64,000 bases of DNA from Volvox africanus. Taxonomy: Eukaryota; Chlorophyta; Chlorophyceae; Chlamydomonadales; Volvocaceae. Made by a program: the position numbers and the translations under genes. Below the pieces are notes generated by a model that made no database searches, was not told the DNA's origin, and was given only the letters and a program-made list of their open reading frames with translations. The stretch is taken from assembly GCA_030268105.1 (NCBI GenBank), contig BSDZ01000027.1, forward strand, positions 127,001-191,000, given 5' to 3'. Position 1 is the stretch's first letter. Each line of letters begins with the position of its first letter. Positions 24,197 through 37,000 of the stretch are shown one piece after another.

Positions 24197-25487
24197 ATGA
24201 CACCGATGCCCATGACTCGAACAACTCCCCTGGAATAGCGACGGTGCCGATGCTGGAGTGGTTGTGATGACGAGGATCTAGTGTCCGCGGAGGCCGCCGC
24301 CCTGCATCATTCCTGTAATGTCGCCACTAGACCCATCTACAACACCACCGGGACCGGGAACAGCAACAGGGTGGTGCGAGTTAACCTCCGGAATACCACC
24401 GAAGGCACGCCGAATGTGGCAGGTTTGGATGCCGGTAGTTGCACGAGGCAGAGAACCGAAACGGTGACTCAGCGCCAGCTGAATGCGGCATCTTTGTCAA
24501 CTCGAACACGAATAATCAGGACCTGCTGAAAGGCGAAGTGAAAGAGAGGGGTCTGAAGCATTGACTTAGGTACCGATGGCCTTACGATCTACAATTTTGC
24601 CAACTGTTAACGGGGGCCATGTATTGTCGCGTATGAGGTGGTCCGCCGACAACTTGTAGGCGGGACACCCAAGCATAACGGCTCCCCTCTCACCACCATG
24701 CGCTTCTCCATGCCGCGCTTATAACTGGCCTCCGTTACACCAGTATGCACTCCATGTGACGAGTGGGGATTGCCAGGGTTGCCCTAAGCGGCCGAGACAC
24801 CTACGGGGCGGTAACCCAGTAGGCGTCTTGCGCTCTGGGAGAAGCTCGCGGTTACGTACTTCAGGGTGCTGTCGCAGGAGCGTTTCTGCGCAGCACATCG
24901 CACACAAGCACCGACGGAAGCCCATGCAAATAAGGGCGAGCTGACGGGATGAGGATAGATCATAAGGATCACCACCGCCGGCTCAGCTTCCGCTGCAGCT
25001 GCTGAGGACCAACCCAACCCACCGCTGCCGCCGGCACAGCAGCAGCAGCAGCCGGCAGGATTTCATCACAGTCTCAAATGCAGATGGCTCGGGATTTGGA
25101 TTCCTCCATAGCCTGCAAGATGACGTCACTACTGGCACTGGTACTGGACCCCGGCTGCGGGCTCCGGAGCATCGCACGGCGTAACAACGGCTCAGTCTGC
25201 CAGTCCACAGCAAGCTGGAGGTACGTTGGGTCGCGCTCTAACCAACTGTTGTTGATGTTAGTTGGAGAGTAGTGCCGACTGGATGTTGCTTTTGCACTTT
25301 ACGAGTCCCGCTCACTAAAGGCGGTCATGTGCCGACAGTACTTGCATCTTGATTCTCCTTTTTGGCTAAAAGCTCTGCTTGTCAAATTCGCTGACTCTTG
25401 CTCGACACCTGACCTACGCTCTGCGGGCATTCACGACAAAACATCACATGATGCGACTTTCATTTATGTGTGTGGATAGGGGGGAAC

Positions 25488-25560
25488 AGCTTCACCCGTG
25501 GCCACTAACCTGGCAGTCCCTACCTTCCCCGGTATTTCGGGGCACCCTCATCCGGTCTCC
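25488..25560. repeat. Dispersed repeat, copy 1
   Basis: The sequence from cttcacccgtggcc through ccctaccttccccgg to the end of ccctcatccg recurs, with small insertions, at 30556-30628. It is probably a fragment of a dispersed element. Confidence 0.6.
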
Positions 25561-25763
25561 CATGCCGACTTCTCCGAATTTATGTATGTAGATACACTTT
25601 TACGATATATGTATTTTGAGTCTTTCTTTTGGCTTGCCAGGATATGTTTCTTTTCTTGCCCCACGCAAAGTCGGGCACGTCTGGGTAAATTGGAGGCCCT
25701 GGCGCGGACGCGGTCAGTCGCCTGCGGCGCTACTGACCCCGTTAGCCTTTTCCAACCATACAG

Positions 25764-26390
25764 GCCGGTGAGCGCAGCAACGTAGCCTCGGAGTCGGCAG
25801 GACCGGTCCTGTTGTGCTTGACACTGCTGCAGCGGGCTGCGCACGTGAGCCTGGAGGCGAGGGCCGTGATGGTGTCACGGTGACTGCCATGGGCCGGAAT
25901 GCCACGGTGAATCTGTACTGCATGGTAAGGCGTTGGCATATAAATACGGTTTTCATTTGGAGAGGTAATTACCTTGCATGGCTAGCACGGTATCTTCCCC
26001 GGTCGAATGAGAAACACATTATGCAGTACTTCGCATTTTCGGTACCGTTTCTCCATGGTTGCCCCGTGTCTGAGTGCTGGATTAACCACCACTTTAACGA
26101 CCCTACTGACCGATGGGTCGGCACCGGCGCCTGCGATCACCCGCTCCTGTCCATCGCCGGTGGGGACGTGTTATTCACATTGGTGCAGCATTGCGAGCTA
26201 CAGCTGGCGTCCAGTCTGGTTGCGGCAGTAGCGCGGCTAGCTGCGGTGGCAGAAGCTGCGGCGGCGGTGGCCACGGTGGCGGCAGCTGTTGCCGGCAGAG
26301 CGCCCCTAGGAGTTCTGCCGCCGGTGGAGGGCCGACGAGGCGCTGAAAGCTCCTTATGGCGGTGTCGGCGGGCGTTTGCAGCCTACTGAT
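25764..26390 (+). CDS. Possible exons of an unidentified protein
   Basis: After a plausible acceptor (catacag) an open block reads ESAGPVLLCLTLLQRAAHVS, which looks like an amphipathic helical protein. A second block at about 26150-26389 is Ala/Val-rich (LVQHCELQLASSLVAAVARL) and ends in a stop. They could be the last exons of a helical-repeat protein whose start lies further left. I recognise no family and could not verify the phase between them. Confidence 0.3.
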
Positions 26391-26524
26391 GGTTAGGGAG
26401 CCTTATGGAATGTCAGAACGGCTAGATAAAATAGACATTTTGCTCCGGTACTAGGCGCCGGTGCGCCAGAAATCGTGACTGGCTCTGGCAGCAGAAGTGA
26501 TGGTCCTGGGAAGTTGCTGTTGCA

Positions 26525-26797
26525 TTAAGCCTCCTGCACACACATCACGGCTGAGGATCTCTTGTCAGAGCTGCTCTCGAAATAGAACCGCTGGTGCACA
26601 TGGACACAACAATCCTTGACTGATGGCCGCGGGCGAAACTCTTCCAAGCTGCGTACGGCAAGAACCTCCGCATCCTCCTCATTCCTCACCGGCCGATACA
26701 GCCAGATCCACAAACTGTCAACGACCAAATTCCCTGGCCTGCCCATTGCACTCCGAAAGTAAGACAGGGCCTCTGGCCAATCACACCATTGATTCAA
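26525..26797 (-). CDS. Unidentified open frame of about 90 codons
   Basis: A minus frame reads WPEALSYFRSAMGRPGNLVV, then DSLWIWLYRP, a mixed-composition sequence unlike the Ala/Gly runs seen in chance frames here. Its first in-frame M codon is TTG, not ATG, so it would have to be an exon with an upstream acceptor. I recognise no family. It lies beyond the mitoferrin 3' end on the same strand. Chance is possible. Confidence 0.25.
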   Translation of the reverse strand: MNQWCDWPEALSYFRSAMGRPGNLVVDSLWIWLYRPVRNEEDAEVLAVRSLEEFRPRPSVKDCCVHVHQRFYFESSSDKRSSAVMCVQEA

Positions 26798-27513
26798 CGA
26801 TGTAGAGCCCAGTGCGCACCATGCTCGTTAATAGCCTGCAGTTTTCGCCAGATATGGCCACACCACTCCCACGCCATTACCAGACTCCAACAACACCAGG
26901 GCGTGTAGTGTAATACACACACGATCTTACACGCTTCTACAGGCCCCGCAAGGCCGCAACCCCTTCACTCTGCGCAAATCCGTCTCCTATCATGCCCTGC
27001 GTATCGCTCTAAGTGCACACGTTTACCGCTTTCCCCCGTCATCACCATTGGGGGAAAGCCATGAAAGAAAAAATCCTCGTCGTAAAATGCTCGTCCACGT
27101 TGTCCCGGCCCCCCACCATGCCTGTCCCCCCTTTCGCTGCAGCGCACCACGCATGTGTTTTCCACCGAAACTCCCCTCCCCGCTAGGACGATCACGTCGC
27201 GAGGGGGTTTCAATCCGCTGTCGCACCGGAATTACACGCGCCGTCCCGTTCTGCAACAACAGCGTGGCGATAGGATCCTTTAGTCTAGTATCCATGAGGG
27301 CGCGCTCCCAATAGCCGTGCCCCAGGCACTCTACGCCCGACACCTCTACCCTCAACCCGTCCCCCAACCGAGTGGCACGTCCGAACAATTGCGCGAGCGG
27401 GTTCCTACGTTCCTCCGTTCAATGACAGTCGACACGGACCTCGGCAGCTCGAGCTCCGGCTTCGGAGCCAACCTGAGGCGGTTTCCTGGTGCCCTCCTGC
27501 CCTCACAGCACGC
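26798..27513. other. Region downstream of mitoferrin, no gene assigned
   Basis: Probably the mitoferrin 3' UTR and spacer. A minus frame at 27023-27450 stays open just past the mitoferrin stop and contains GRATRLGDGLRVEVSGVECL; it overlaps the candidate poly(A) signal, so I treat it as untranslated. Confidence 0.4.
27232..27236 (-). terminator. Candidate poly(A) signal of mitoferrin
   Basis: TTACA on + gives TGTAA on -, 278 bases past the mitoferrin stop codon. Confidence 0.5.
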
Positions 27514-30500
27514 TCAGTTACCCCGCAGTACATTCTTCATTGTCTCGTATGTCCCCCAGCAAACTGCCGCTGCGGGGATGTGGAAGAGCACCCGGGGCTT
27601 AATGCCCTGCCACAGCGCCTGCACGCCCTCCTCCCGGACTATCTGACGCAACGTGGGGAGCTGCACCGGAGGGGGAAGGGAGATACAGGCGGGAATGGTT
27701 GGGTGAGGCGGGTGAAGTGGTGGACGGCGAATAAGCGAGCCCTTGCACTGCTTCTGAAGCGGTGAGGTGGGGGATGAAGATCATGAATTTATTGACATCC
27801 AAACCAAACCCATGAGAGATTCGAAGTAAATTCCTGGATCCAAGGTGGATCGGAGGTGGATCCGGCCCAAGTGATGTGGAATGCAGATTGTAAATTCAAA
27901 AGGGCTCAACGACGATGAAGTGCCAGTGATTGCATGTTTGTCGACGTAGGAAAGCTGATTCACCTGGCCATAAATGTGTAATGCGCGATAGTGCCTCAGG
28001 ACATTAAATACGCACCTCACACACCGCATCGCCGCATCGCATCCAGAACTATTCGTCGCGGTGGAAGAAAAAGGAGTCACATGTCCCCTTATGTTTTTCA
28101 CCGCACATGGCACACAGCACAAAGCAAATTCTCCAATACGGCGCTCATCCCGTTCGCCAGCCCGCACCACGCCACATAGCGCCAGTCCGAAAAGGCCCGT
28201 TTAAATAAGAAACAACTCCGCTCCTCCCCCGACCCCCCCCCCTCTCCCCCATCGGACCACCTGGCTGTCTTCCATCCCCCATCTGGAATTGGAATCCCTC
28301 CGCCGAGGGACAGGAACCCAGCTATGCCCCTTCACACACACCCCGGCTGGACACTCACCACAGCTGTCTGCTCGTATTTGGCGGGGTCGGTGGCGCCGCT
28401 GGTTTGCAGCCGCGTCTTGACGACATCCAGAGGGGTCGTCACCGCAGCGGCGCATCCCCCCGCCAGGCCTCCCGCCACCAGCTGCACACGGAGCGTCTCA
28501 TCGCCTAGACCTGCAAGCACCGTCCGTACATGCAAGGGGCAAGTAAAACCCGGCAAAGAGCACACTTCTTGCAATATCTTAAAGTGATTATTGAAACTGG
28601 AGACGGCGGGCGATGCTAGGAGTACCCGTACTTCCGTTGTGGAAGGTGAGGCTTTGTCAGCATTCATGCCAACCACGAGTAGGCCAAACATCAGCCATAA
28701 GACCCCCGGAGTCTATTTGTCGTACCGGGTCCATACCCACCGTGACAAAGCAGCTTCTTCGCCGTCTCATATACGGAGAAGTGCATTGCCGTGAATGGCA
28801 CGTTCATGATGAGCGTTGTACGGTATGACTTGAAGAACGCGTCTATCCCCTCGTGCCGCAGCATCTGCCGTATGGCGTCCATCACGCCGCGGTATGGCGA
28901 ACCTTCCAACTGCGGCACAAGGAATGTAATGATTAGACATCGCCAGGCCATGTGATGACGGCGATGATCACCCGCACACAACATAACACGTCCGCCTGCT
29001 AGCCCCACCCGTATCCACATCGGCATCATCATTTCCACCCAGTCCTCCCCTCCCCTCCCCTCCTCTTCCAGCATCATTTCTTCCTGCCACGACCTCGTGT
29101 AGCTTTGCGCAATCTTGCATTTCGGCTACTAACGCGAGTTCTTCCTGTCTGCATGTGCACATCTTTGCTGTTTGCTTCGGTTCCGCCGCCGTCGCCATAG
29201 GTGAGTCCGAGGGGGTCCGCGCTTCGTTTGGTTGGTTCGCGCGCGCGGTCGTCGTGCTAGCCCGGGTCGGGTTGGTGGGTCGGTCGGGCCAAGGCGCGTT
29301 AGTTTGTTGCTATAAAGGGGGGTCGGGAGGAGCACGCGCATGATAGCGATCAGCGGTCACCTCAGTTTTCCTTTCCTTTCTCCGCACTTTTCTTTCGCCG
29401 CCAGCAGCAAGGCCGATAGTATACTTTTTGACGGTTTTGATTGAGTTTTCCTGCATTTATTCGCGGCCTTGGCGGCAACCTTGTTTACGTTCCTTTTGGG
29501 TCTTCGCGTCGGCAGCAGCCTTGGACGCGGACAACAGCCACTCATCCTTGACGGTTAGTCCTAGCTTCGTCAGCGATCATTACCAGCGTTTCGATGTTCG
29601 TCTCCCTCCCCTTCCAGGATCCGCAATTTACTTCGCCCCTCGCTGCCTCCGCACTAATTCGTTGTAGTTCCGTCTGCCGGCCCACCTCCCCCAGTGCCCA
29701 GGTTATCCTGACCCCCTCCAATACACACATCTACACCCCCATACCCACCTGGCAACGCTGCTTCACCGAGTCCACGGGCGTCATGAGAGCATCGTTGACC
29801 ACCGTGGCCGCACATCCCGCCGCCGCCGTCTCGACCGGGTGGAGCCCCTCCCGGTGTCCCCCGAGATACTCCTTGGCCCACTCGTAAATCGCAAAATGCA
29901 GCGCGTGGGCGGGTCTGTGCGGGAGAGCGCGGGGATTGAGAGCAAGGAAGATCGTCCCCCAGCAACACCCGTCTGCGAAGGGATCAGGAAATCTGGAAAT
30001 CCTCGGCTCGTTGACGGAGGCGAAAAGGAGGGACCTGAATGGAAAACAAAATTGAGGTTTGTGCCTTGTGGGAGTTGGGGCCCTTGCGCGAGCTCAGCTG
30101 AAAAGCCTTCCTCCTCCTCCTCCCCCCCCCTCCTCCTCCTCCTCTCCCACCTTTCCCTCCTCTCCCTCCTCATCCTCTCCCTCCTCTCCCCCCTCCTCCT
30201 CCCCCTATTCCCCCCCTCCTCCCCCTTATCCCGACGACTCAACATGTATGTCGCAGGCAATTGACACCTTGCAGCTACCTCATGTGCTTCATGGCTTTAG
30301 TAAGGTCGTCCTTCTGGCGCATTTCTACCCCCCCACTTCCCCCCTCCATCCCCGCCTCTTTCTCTGCCCCCAACTGACACCCGACCTCCGGCCTTTCGCT
30401 ATCGTGCTGCCCACCCACCGAGCCGTGACCAAACATACACCCTGACAGGACTGTATGCACCCAGAAGCGCACGTAGCCGGAGCCTGATGGGGCTGGGTGC

Positions 30501-32091
30501 GCCCGTGAGCTCCAATAATATGTGCGTGGGATGGGGGGTGGTGTTTTGCTTCACCCGTGGCCGCTACCCCCTGGCAGTAGTCCCTACCTTCCCCGGCCTG
30601 TATTTCGGGGTACCCTCATCCGTTCACCCAGTCCCTACAGAAGTTGGCTTTTTTTAAATCAGTGATGTTCCCGCCAGTGGTGGAGGTTGTTCAGCACCCA
30701 TCACCAGCATCCAGTGGAATCTATCAGATGAACGGCGGCCTCATCAACTCCACTCCTGGTTGGCTCGCAAATCACTATAACTGGGGTCCTCACCGTCCAT
30801 CAACATCCGGGGTGAGTGCCTCTCAACTTAGATGACAACCCACCCACCTTACTCCACCATCACAGCCCCCAGCCCCTCACCCGCCCCACATCCACACAAC
30901 GCCGTGTACACAAAGTAAGCTGCCATCCTGGACTGGGAACTCCCCCCTGGCACTCGAAACTCAACACACACATATACACTCTTATGCGATTACACATACA
31001 CAATGCATTCTTCGACGTTACGTGGAACTGCGCCACACTCCCCCACTAACAGCTGCTGGACCAGCCCCCAACCGCGCCCTTTACGTGATGTGGTTTGCAA
31101 CTCACCCGGCACCTGCGGCCACCGCACCCACGCCACGATATAGCCCCGCCAACCCATCCTTCTGCACCACCGTCCGCAGCACTTCCCGCAGCGATGATCG
31201 CGAGATCTGCGGGAGAGAGGCGCGGAAAACACATAAAGAGAGGTTTGCGCATGCGTGTGTGTTATGTGTAGGCGTGAGTGCTGACGCCAGAGCGGCTTTT
31301 GAGTGAGGTATGGAGACCTTCTACAAACAAATGGACGAATGAAATTCGACAAATTACGAACTGCTCAATGCAGCTTACGATGTAATACCATGTGCGTTAC
31401 GATCGATGGCACCTAAAGCCCCTCAAGCCGGACTTCGGTTTGCACCAAAGAGGGGGTAACGGAATGTGGAATAAAAACTCGTGGTTTAACCCAGGTTTAA
31501 GAGCTCCCTGAAACGTTTATCACATTGATATCGTATCTCCCAACAACCAAGGAGCAGGATAACAGATCGTTCGTGCCGTACCATAGATCCCGAATGACCC
31601 GGAGGATGCAGCGCTTGCATCCGCGTCTTTATCGTGTCCACGGGGTGCATTGCCGTGTGCTCAATCGTTCCCGCAACGGATCCGGCTATCATGTGCTACA
31701 ATCAAGGGAGAATCCAGGCGCTTCTTTGGGTCTTCGCGCGACTGTGCCATGTGGAGCAAGGGAAATGGTCACGACAGGCGCCGGCCCATGCCGGTTAAGG
31801 TCGGTAAGTGAAGTCGAGCTGCACTAAACAATTTTCATGCAAGCGTACAATTAAACCGTGGTTTCGTCATACTCAAAAAGAGGGAAATATGAAAGACAAT
31901 GTGAGAAATAGTAGCACAACGCGAAACCAATCGTCCGTGTTAGGCTCCTTAACTGCAACCAGTCTAGACGAAGAGAATCCGACATGCAAGATTTCTTCGA
32001 ATTCCATACTTACCGAGACGAACGTAAGCCCATCGTAGCTCCCAGCGGTAGGCGCACTAGTTGAAGCCCCGGGCGGCTCCTCCCTCGACAT
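27514..32091 (-). CDS. Mitoferrin-type mitochondrial iron carrier
   Basis: Mitoferrins (yeast Mrs3/4, animal SLC25A37/28) are inner-membrane carriers bringing iron to the matrix for heme and Fe-S synthesis. Seven exons join in phase: 32091-32014, 31695-31582, 31206-31106, 29914-29749, 28909-28741, 28504-28359, 27660-27514; 306 aa, the usual carrier size. The three repeats show their signatures: P44-V-D-T-I-K49, P144-V-D-S-V-K149 and P234-L-D-V-V-K239. Subfamily marks are [29 protein letters not shown] and [17 protein letters not shown]. His39 and His101 match two matrix-side histidines linked to iron transport in Mrs3. The third position, a histidine in Mrs3 and relatives as I remember them, appears to be Gln217. 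Start ATG gives MSREEPPG, a short cytosolic-type N terminus without presequence, as usual in carriers. Confidence 0.93.
30556..30628. repeat. Dispersed repeat, copy 2, inside a mitoferrin intron
   Basis: Similar to 25488-25560: shares cttcacccgtggcc, ccctaccttccccgg and ccctcatccg with small insertions between. It sits in the 1.2-kb intron between mitoferrin exons 3 and 4. Confidence 0.6.
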
Positions 32092-34095
32092 ATTATGTAA
32101 TCCAATTGTTGCTGCTTCAGCAGCTGAAATAATACATGTGAAGAATCCATTGATGGTGAAACATTCCAAATTATGGGCTGGCAATTGTCATTCGCGATGA
32201 CTGACGATGTCGACATGTACGGAGGAGGCTTCCCCCGTATGCAGTGCTGGAAAACATAAGACAACGTTCTCAACAGGATCAACTTCCGAAATGCATAGTA
32301 GATAGTGACGTATATTTGCTTATTGTCGGCCATTTCAACATAGGAATTCAGATGTGTCGTACAAAGCAATCTAAAGTTTTGATAAGAAAAGACTTGTAGA
32401 TATCGGTGCTTTGAGCTTTAAGCCGGAAAAGGTCTCCAACTCGCACCAAACAAGTACGCATGTGCTCAAATGAGTGCTATTCCTTGCGAGATTGTAAGGC
32501 ATACGGAAGGGCATAATGGATGGCTTCTTGGATCGCTGGCGACACATGCAGCATTCCAGGAGACAACGGCAGGAAGGGGCCAGTGGTCTACTGGGACCTG
32601 ACCACGGCCGATCGTGCCGTGGCCATGACGGTGCAACCCTAAGTGCAACACCCTAACTTACCGACGTATAATTTGTCACGAGAGCAGCAACTAAAAGAGA
32701 CAGTGAATGTCGGGTCAATAATTCGCACATCAGTAGCAAGAGCGACGCAGTGCTCTGTTGCCCTGGGTCCCTATACGACAGGGGCATGCAACTCGACAGT
32801 TAAAATCGTTGCCATCATCTCACCGCCAAAATGAAACCTGCGACCCCACAGTTCCGATCAGGACTAATGCAAAAATAGTTTAAAGTATCGCTTCACCACG
32901 CTAGGGTGCGAGCATGATGACTTTGGATTATCTGGACATGAGACCTTCAGAAAACACATTCTAATAAATGCAAAGCATGCGAAAGTCTAATATTTGTATT
33001 GGATAGTGGAGAGAGCAGCTTACGCAAAACAGGAGCCCAGGGAGAAGGATCAGGTTGCCCTCGGCTTGAAGCAAATGAAACCTTGGGTCACGCTTTGCCG
33101 CCTGTGCAGCTCAGGCAAGGGAACTGCTTGCCTTTCATGTTTGCACGTGTCTTCAGCCTGGCTTGATAGGTAGGATTGGAACACAAAATCGGGCCTTGGA
33201 ACCCAGCTATTTCGGAGGTACATGGTGTATGTTGGACCCTGATTCCATTCGCCTACACCCAGCATTGCAGATGTTTTTGAAACCAATTCCAAACCGCTAA
33301 TATCTGTCCTGGAATATGTACGTGTATGTTCACATGGCATGGAAGTACGAATTACTTAATTATAAAGTGGTCGCGCTCGGGAAAATTATGGCGAGCGGAT
33401 TGCAGCAACTGTGTGATGCCAATTAATGACTATTACGTTACTGCATTGTTAATATGCATTTCAGTGTGCGACATTCCATGATTGCAGAACGGGTCATCCC
33501 ATAAAGGCTGCGCAGCCGGTTTGATAAATCTAAGTGAATCGTTATCGACAAATATTAATTCATCAATGTGTTCCAAGGAGACGGGCGTGAATTGATGAGT
33601 GATAGGTTTTAACCCTAGCGATGACAGCATTTACTTCGGTCTTATTACACACAAGCGAAAAAAATTTAATAACTAAGAGTTCATTAAACCGCGACGCAAT
33701 TGTCCATTAATTTGGGCATCGGAAAGCTCGGACCTTTCGCAGTTTTAACATTATTGAATCATATGGGTCGAGAATTTCATGTTAAGATAAATCATACAAG
33801 GGATAACGGATTTATGACTATCATCATATGCTGCAACTGGGAATGAGGGTCGGTCAACGAGCTGATCCTGGATCCATTGACTTGAAAAATTGCGTAGCCT
33901 AACTATTAGCAAAACCTGCATGGGCAATGTCTGGCAACTAATACATTGTTAGTACATTGTGAACGATACGTAAAACTTGTGCTATTTGACTGACATTGAC
34001 TGACCCTTACTGACTGCCAATTGACGATGGCTAGTTCCTTACCTTGACCTATCCATCAGCTCCGCAACGTCATCCGCCATCAGCCAAGTGACATT
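32092..34095. promoter_or_regulatory. Divergent intergenic region, mitoferrin and homeodomain-like gene
   Basis: 2.0 kb between two start codons facing away from each other; AT-rich with no coding signal I can defend. It must hold both promoters and 5' UTRs. No specific element was identified. Confidence 0.4.
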
Positions 34096-37000
34096 ATGAA
34101 TGCCAGCCGGCAGGCACGCTCTGCTGGGGTGAGCAAATCATGCGTCAATAGACTTGCAGCTGTGACGTCTAAAATATACAGACAATATACGGCGCCTGCC
34201 AACCGCAGCTTTGTGAAGTCATACTGGAGCATCGACTGTTGAGACAAGATCATTTTGCCTTCTCCATGCTGCCGCTCCTTTTTTTCAACGTTCCCTGCGT
34301 GCAGGGCGGTGACGGAGAGTCTCGCAGGCCCATCGGCTATTGGGCCGAGTTCAACAATTGGTGGAGAACCAAACTAAGTGAAGATGGCTGTCGGCCTTCG
34401 CAAGCGGAACTTGCTCAGTAAGTTAATGCGGTCAGCGCGAAGTCAGCGAGTCCTGCTTATTACCGGAAGCTAAATTGATGCCGCAAATAGTTATTTTGTA
34501 CATTGGCACGCCCATTTCTGCTTGAATCTATCTTTTGCGTACATGTGGCTGCGTTAACTTGTGTCTCGGTCGCACCGCGACACGTCGCGCCACGGCCAAA
34601 ACAACGATGGGCTGAAATCCGGCGCCGAAAAAATACGGGAGGACCCGATTATTCCGCAACGAGACCGTTTATAACCCGTCCACAGGTGGTTTGAAGTCAA
34701 TGCACCTCTCTGTTGGCGGTCCAACGAGATGCCGAGCCTGCAAGAAGTTCGCACCCATGCAAAATGTAAGGATGACACATACTGCGCGGATATATACATA
34801 TGTATGTGTATATGTATATAAAATTATGTATCGCGGATATGATCAGAATGGGCATCTCCTTAACCGCAGTGCGCCCTCGGATACCGTACCCTCTGACCAG
34901 CTTTGTCACGTTCTAACCCTTTCCGCAATACACAGGTTTAAGAAGTACAGAGCAAGTTCGCAACTACTTTCGAAAGTATCGAGCTGCTCGCAAGGTGATG
35001 CCATTAAGTTGGTTAATGGGACGCAATTAAAGAAAAGAGCAGGTCCGTAATCATTCTCGCAAAGAAAGTCTTGTTTCATTAATGGCCGTAGGGGATGAAC
35101 GCCCGTGGATCAAAGTGACCCATGGTTCAGCAGTATGTTGACAGGATGCTATGCGACCTTGTTCATTGTGTCGACAATCATTATCCTGAACGGGGGGGCC
35201 TTCACTACATCAGCCCATGTCATTTGTTGGTGCAGTACAGCGCTTCAATATTCCGACCATCCTAAGCACCGTAGGCCGCCCTTCCCAGAGCTTGATGTCG
35301 ACGACCTCCCGTCCTCCAGCTTTTACCACTTCTGCCGCCGTCCATGCATCTCCCCCGGGGCCCAGGCTATGACCTCTCCCCGCATCATCCCCTGAGGGTC
35401 TCCTTCTTGTCTCGATTTCCGACGCTGCCCCAAATCCCCACTCGACCTGATCCCCACCCCAGGCCAGCTCCACGAGTGTCAGAGTCTCAGGCTCGGAGTC
35501 CGACAGCGATGGCGCCTTACCTACGGAGTCCGTCTCCATGTCCGTCTCCGCGCAAAATGCCTCCAGAGTCCCGACTGCTGGCGGTTCAAGCCAGCTCCCA
35601 GAACAGGGCATCAACTCCCAGCCCCCCCCTGCTGCTGATGCCGTCCCCACCGGCGGCAGTGGCACCCGCGGCCTCCTGCCGTTTGTCTTCGGAGCAAATG
35701 GTGGCGCCGGGATATTCCTGACGGGTGCTGGCGGTGCGCTGGCGGGGCTGGCAGCCCTACAGGCTGCCGCCACCGCCGGGTCTTCCGCTGCTGCGGCTGC
35801 TGCATCGGCAGCGCTTGCCTCCGCCGGTGGCGGCAGCTCTCCTCGCAGCACTAAAACCAATGCCAAGCCCTGCTGCGGTCCAGTGTCTTTTCCTGGCCAA
35901 CGACAACAGCCCCAGGACAACAGCGGCCGGTATGTCTTTTGTGGCGGTTCCGTCGGTACGCTCCGTCAGACCGCACCTGCCGCCTCCACCGCGGCCGCCA
36001 GCAAGCCACCCATACCGCTACCGCCCGTCGCCGCCGCTGTGTCGGGACCTGTGATCAGTTTTTCCAGCGGAGGTCAGCCGCAGCATTCCGCCCACGGACC
36101 AGGTCCTGCACGCAGCATCGGTGGCGGCATCGTGCTCCGCCTTCCCACATTACAACACACAGCCTCCACTGGTGGCGGCACAAGTGGCGGCGGTTCCGCG
36201 GCGCGGCCCAGGGGCTCCACTCCCACCAAACACTCCTCCCCGGCCCCGCCAGCGCCCACTGCCAAGCGCCAGGCCATTGCACAACCAGCATGTAGCAGCG
36301 GCCAAACATCGTCAGTACATCTGGGAGAGCACGGCGGTGTCTACCCGGCGCAATATGTGTGTGCGCCCACCATCAGTGGTGCTAGCAGCATGGCGCAGGG
36401 TCGCCAGGCGGCTGGTACAGGTGCAGCGGTGGCTGCTGCTGGTGCTGCTGAAGCCGCCGGCACTTGCTTTCCCCCCACCATCACTTCAGGAATGCGAGAT
36501 AGTCGGAGCTTCGCCGCTGTAAATGGCGCCGCTGGTGCTGCCGGGGGGTTTCCTGCCACAGCCAACCTTAGCGCCAGCATGAGCTGCGGCGGTGGTCATC
36601 TTTCCGCTCCGTCCTCCCGCCCTGCCTCGGCACACCACCTTTCCTTCCACCCGAATGTCAGCGCCTCAGCCTCAACGGCACACCACGCTTTTGGCCCCGC
36701 GGCTTTGGCCGCATACACAGCCCACCCCGCCACGCTGCAAATGCAAGAAGCACCCAACGCTGCCACCGTCTCCGGCGCCGCTGGGTCAACAGGTGCAGGT
36801 GCCTCCAAAGCCGCTGGCGTGGTGGCGGCGGGAGAGCCCATGATGGTTCTGCTGTCCTCGCCCGGCTCGAGTCCGGAGGCAGCAGAGGGGATCGCGTGTG
36901 ACGCTGCCGCGCTCTCGCCTACCCAGGCGTTCCTCTTCCACGCCTGGGACCAGAATGACATGGACGACCTCCTAGTGGACCTTGGGAGGGACACGGACGG

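Larger units (their letters stand above)
22460..25763. other. Region without a recognised gene
   Basis: Downstream of NELF-B there is a mixture of short open blocks, none assigned. On + , 22857-22972 (LRTPDGKWGQ) and 23083-23319 look slightly protein-like. On -, two overlapping frames of 186 and 195 codons cover 23583-24196. Splice-like borders occur but I could not chain them into one reading frame. An unknown lineage-specific gene or a decayed one are both possible. Confidence 0.35.

Noticed and set aside
30059..30264. Ser/Pro/Leu-rich frames around 30.1 kb
   Set aside because: Produced by a CCT/TCC microsatellite inside the mitoferrin intron between exons 3 and 4.
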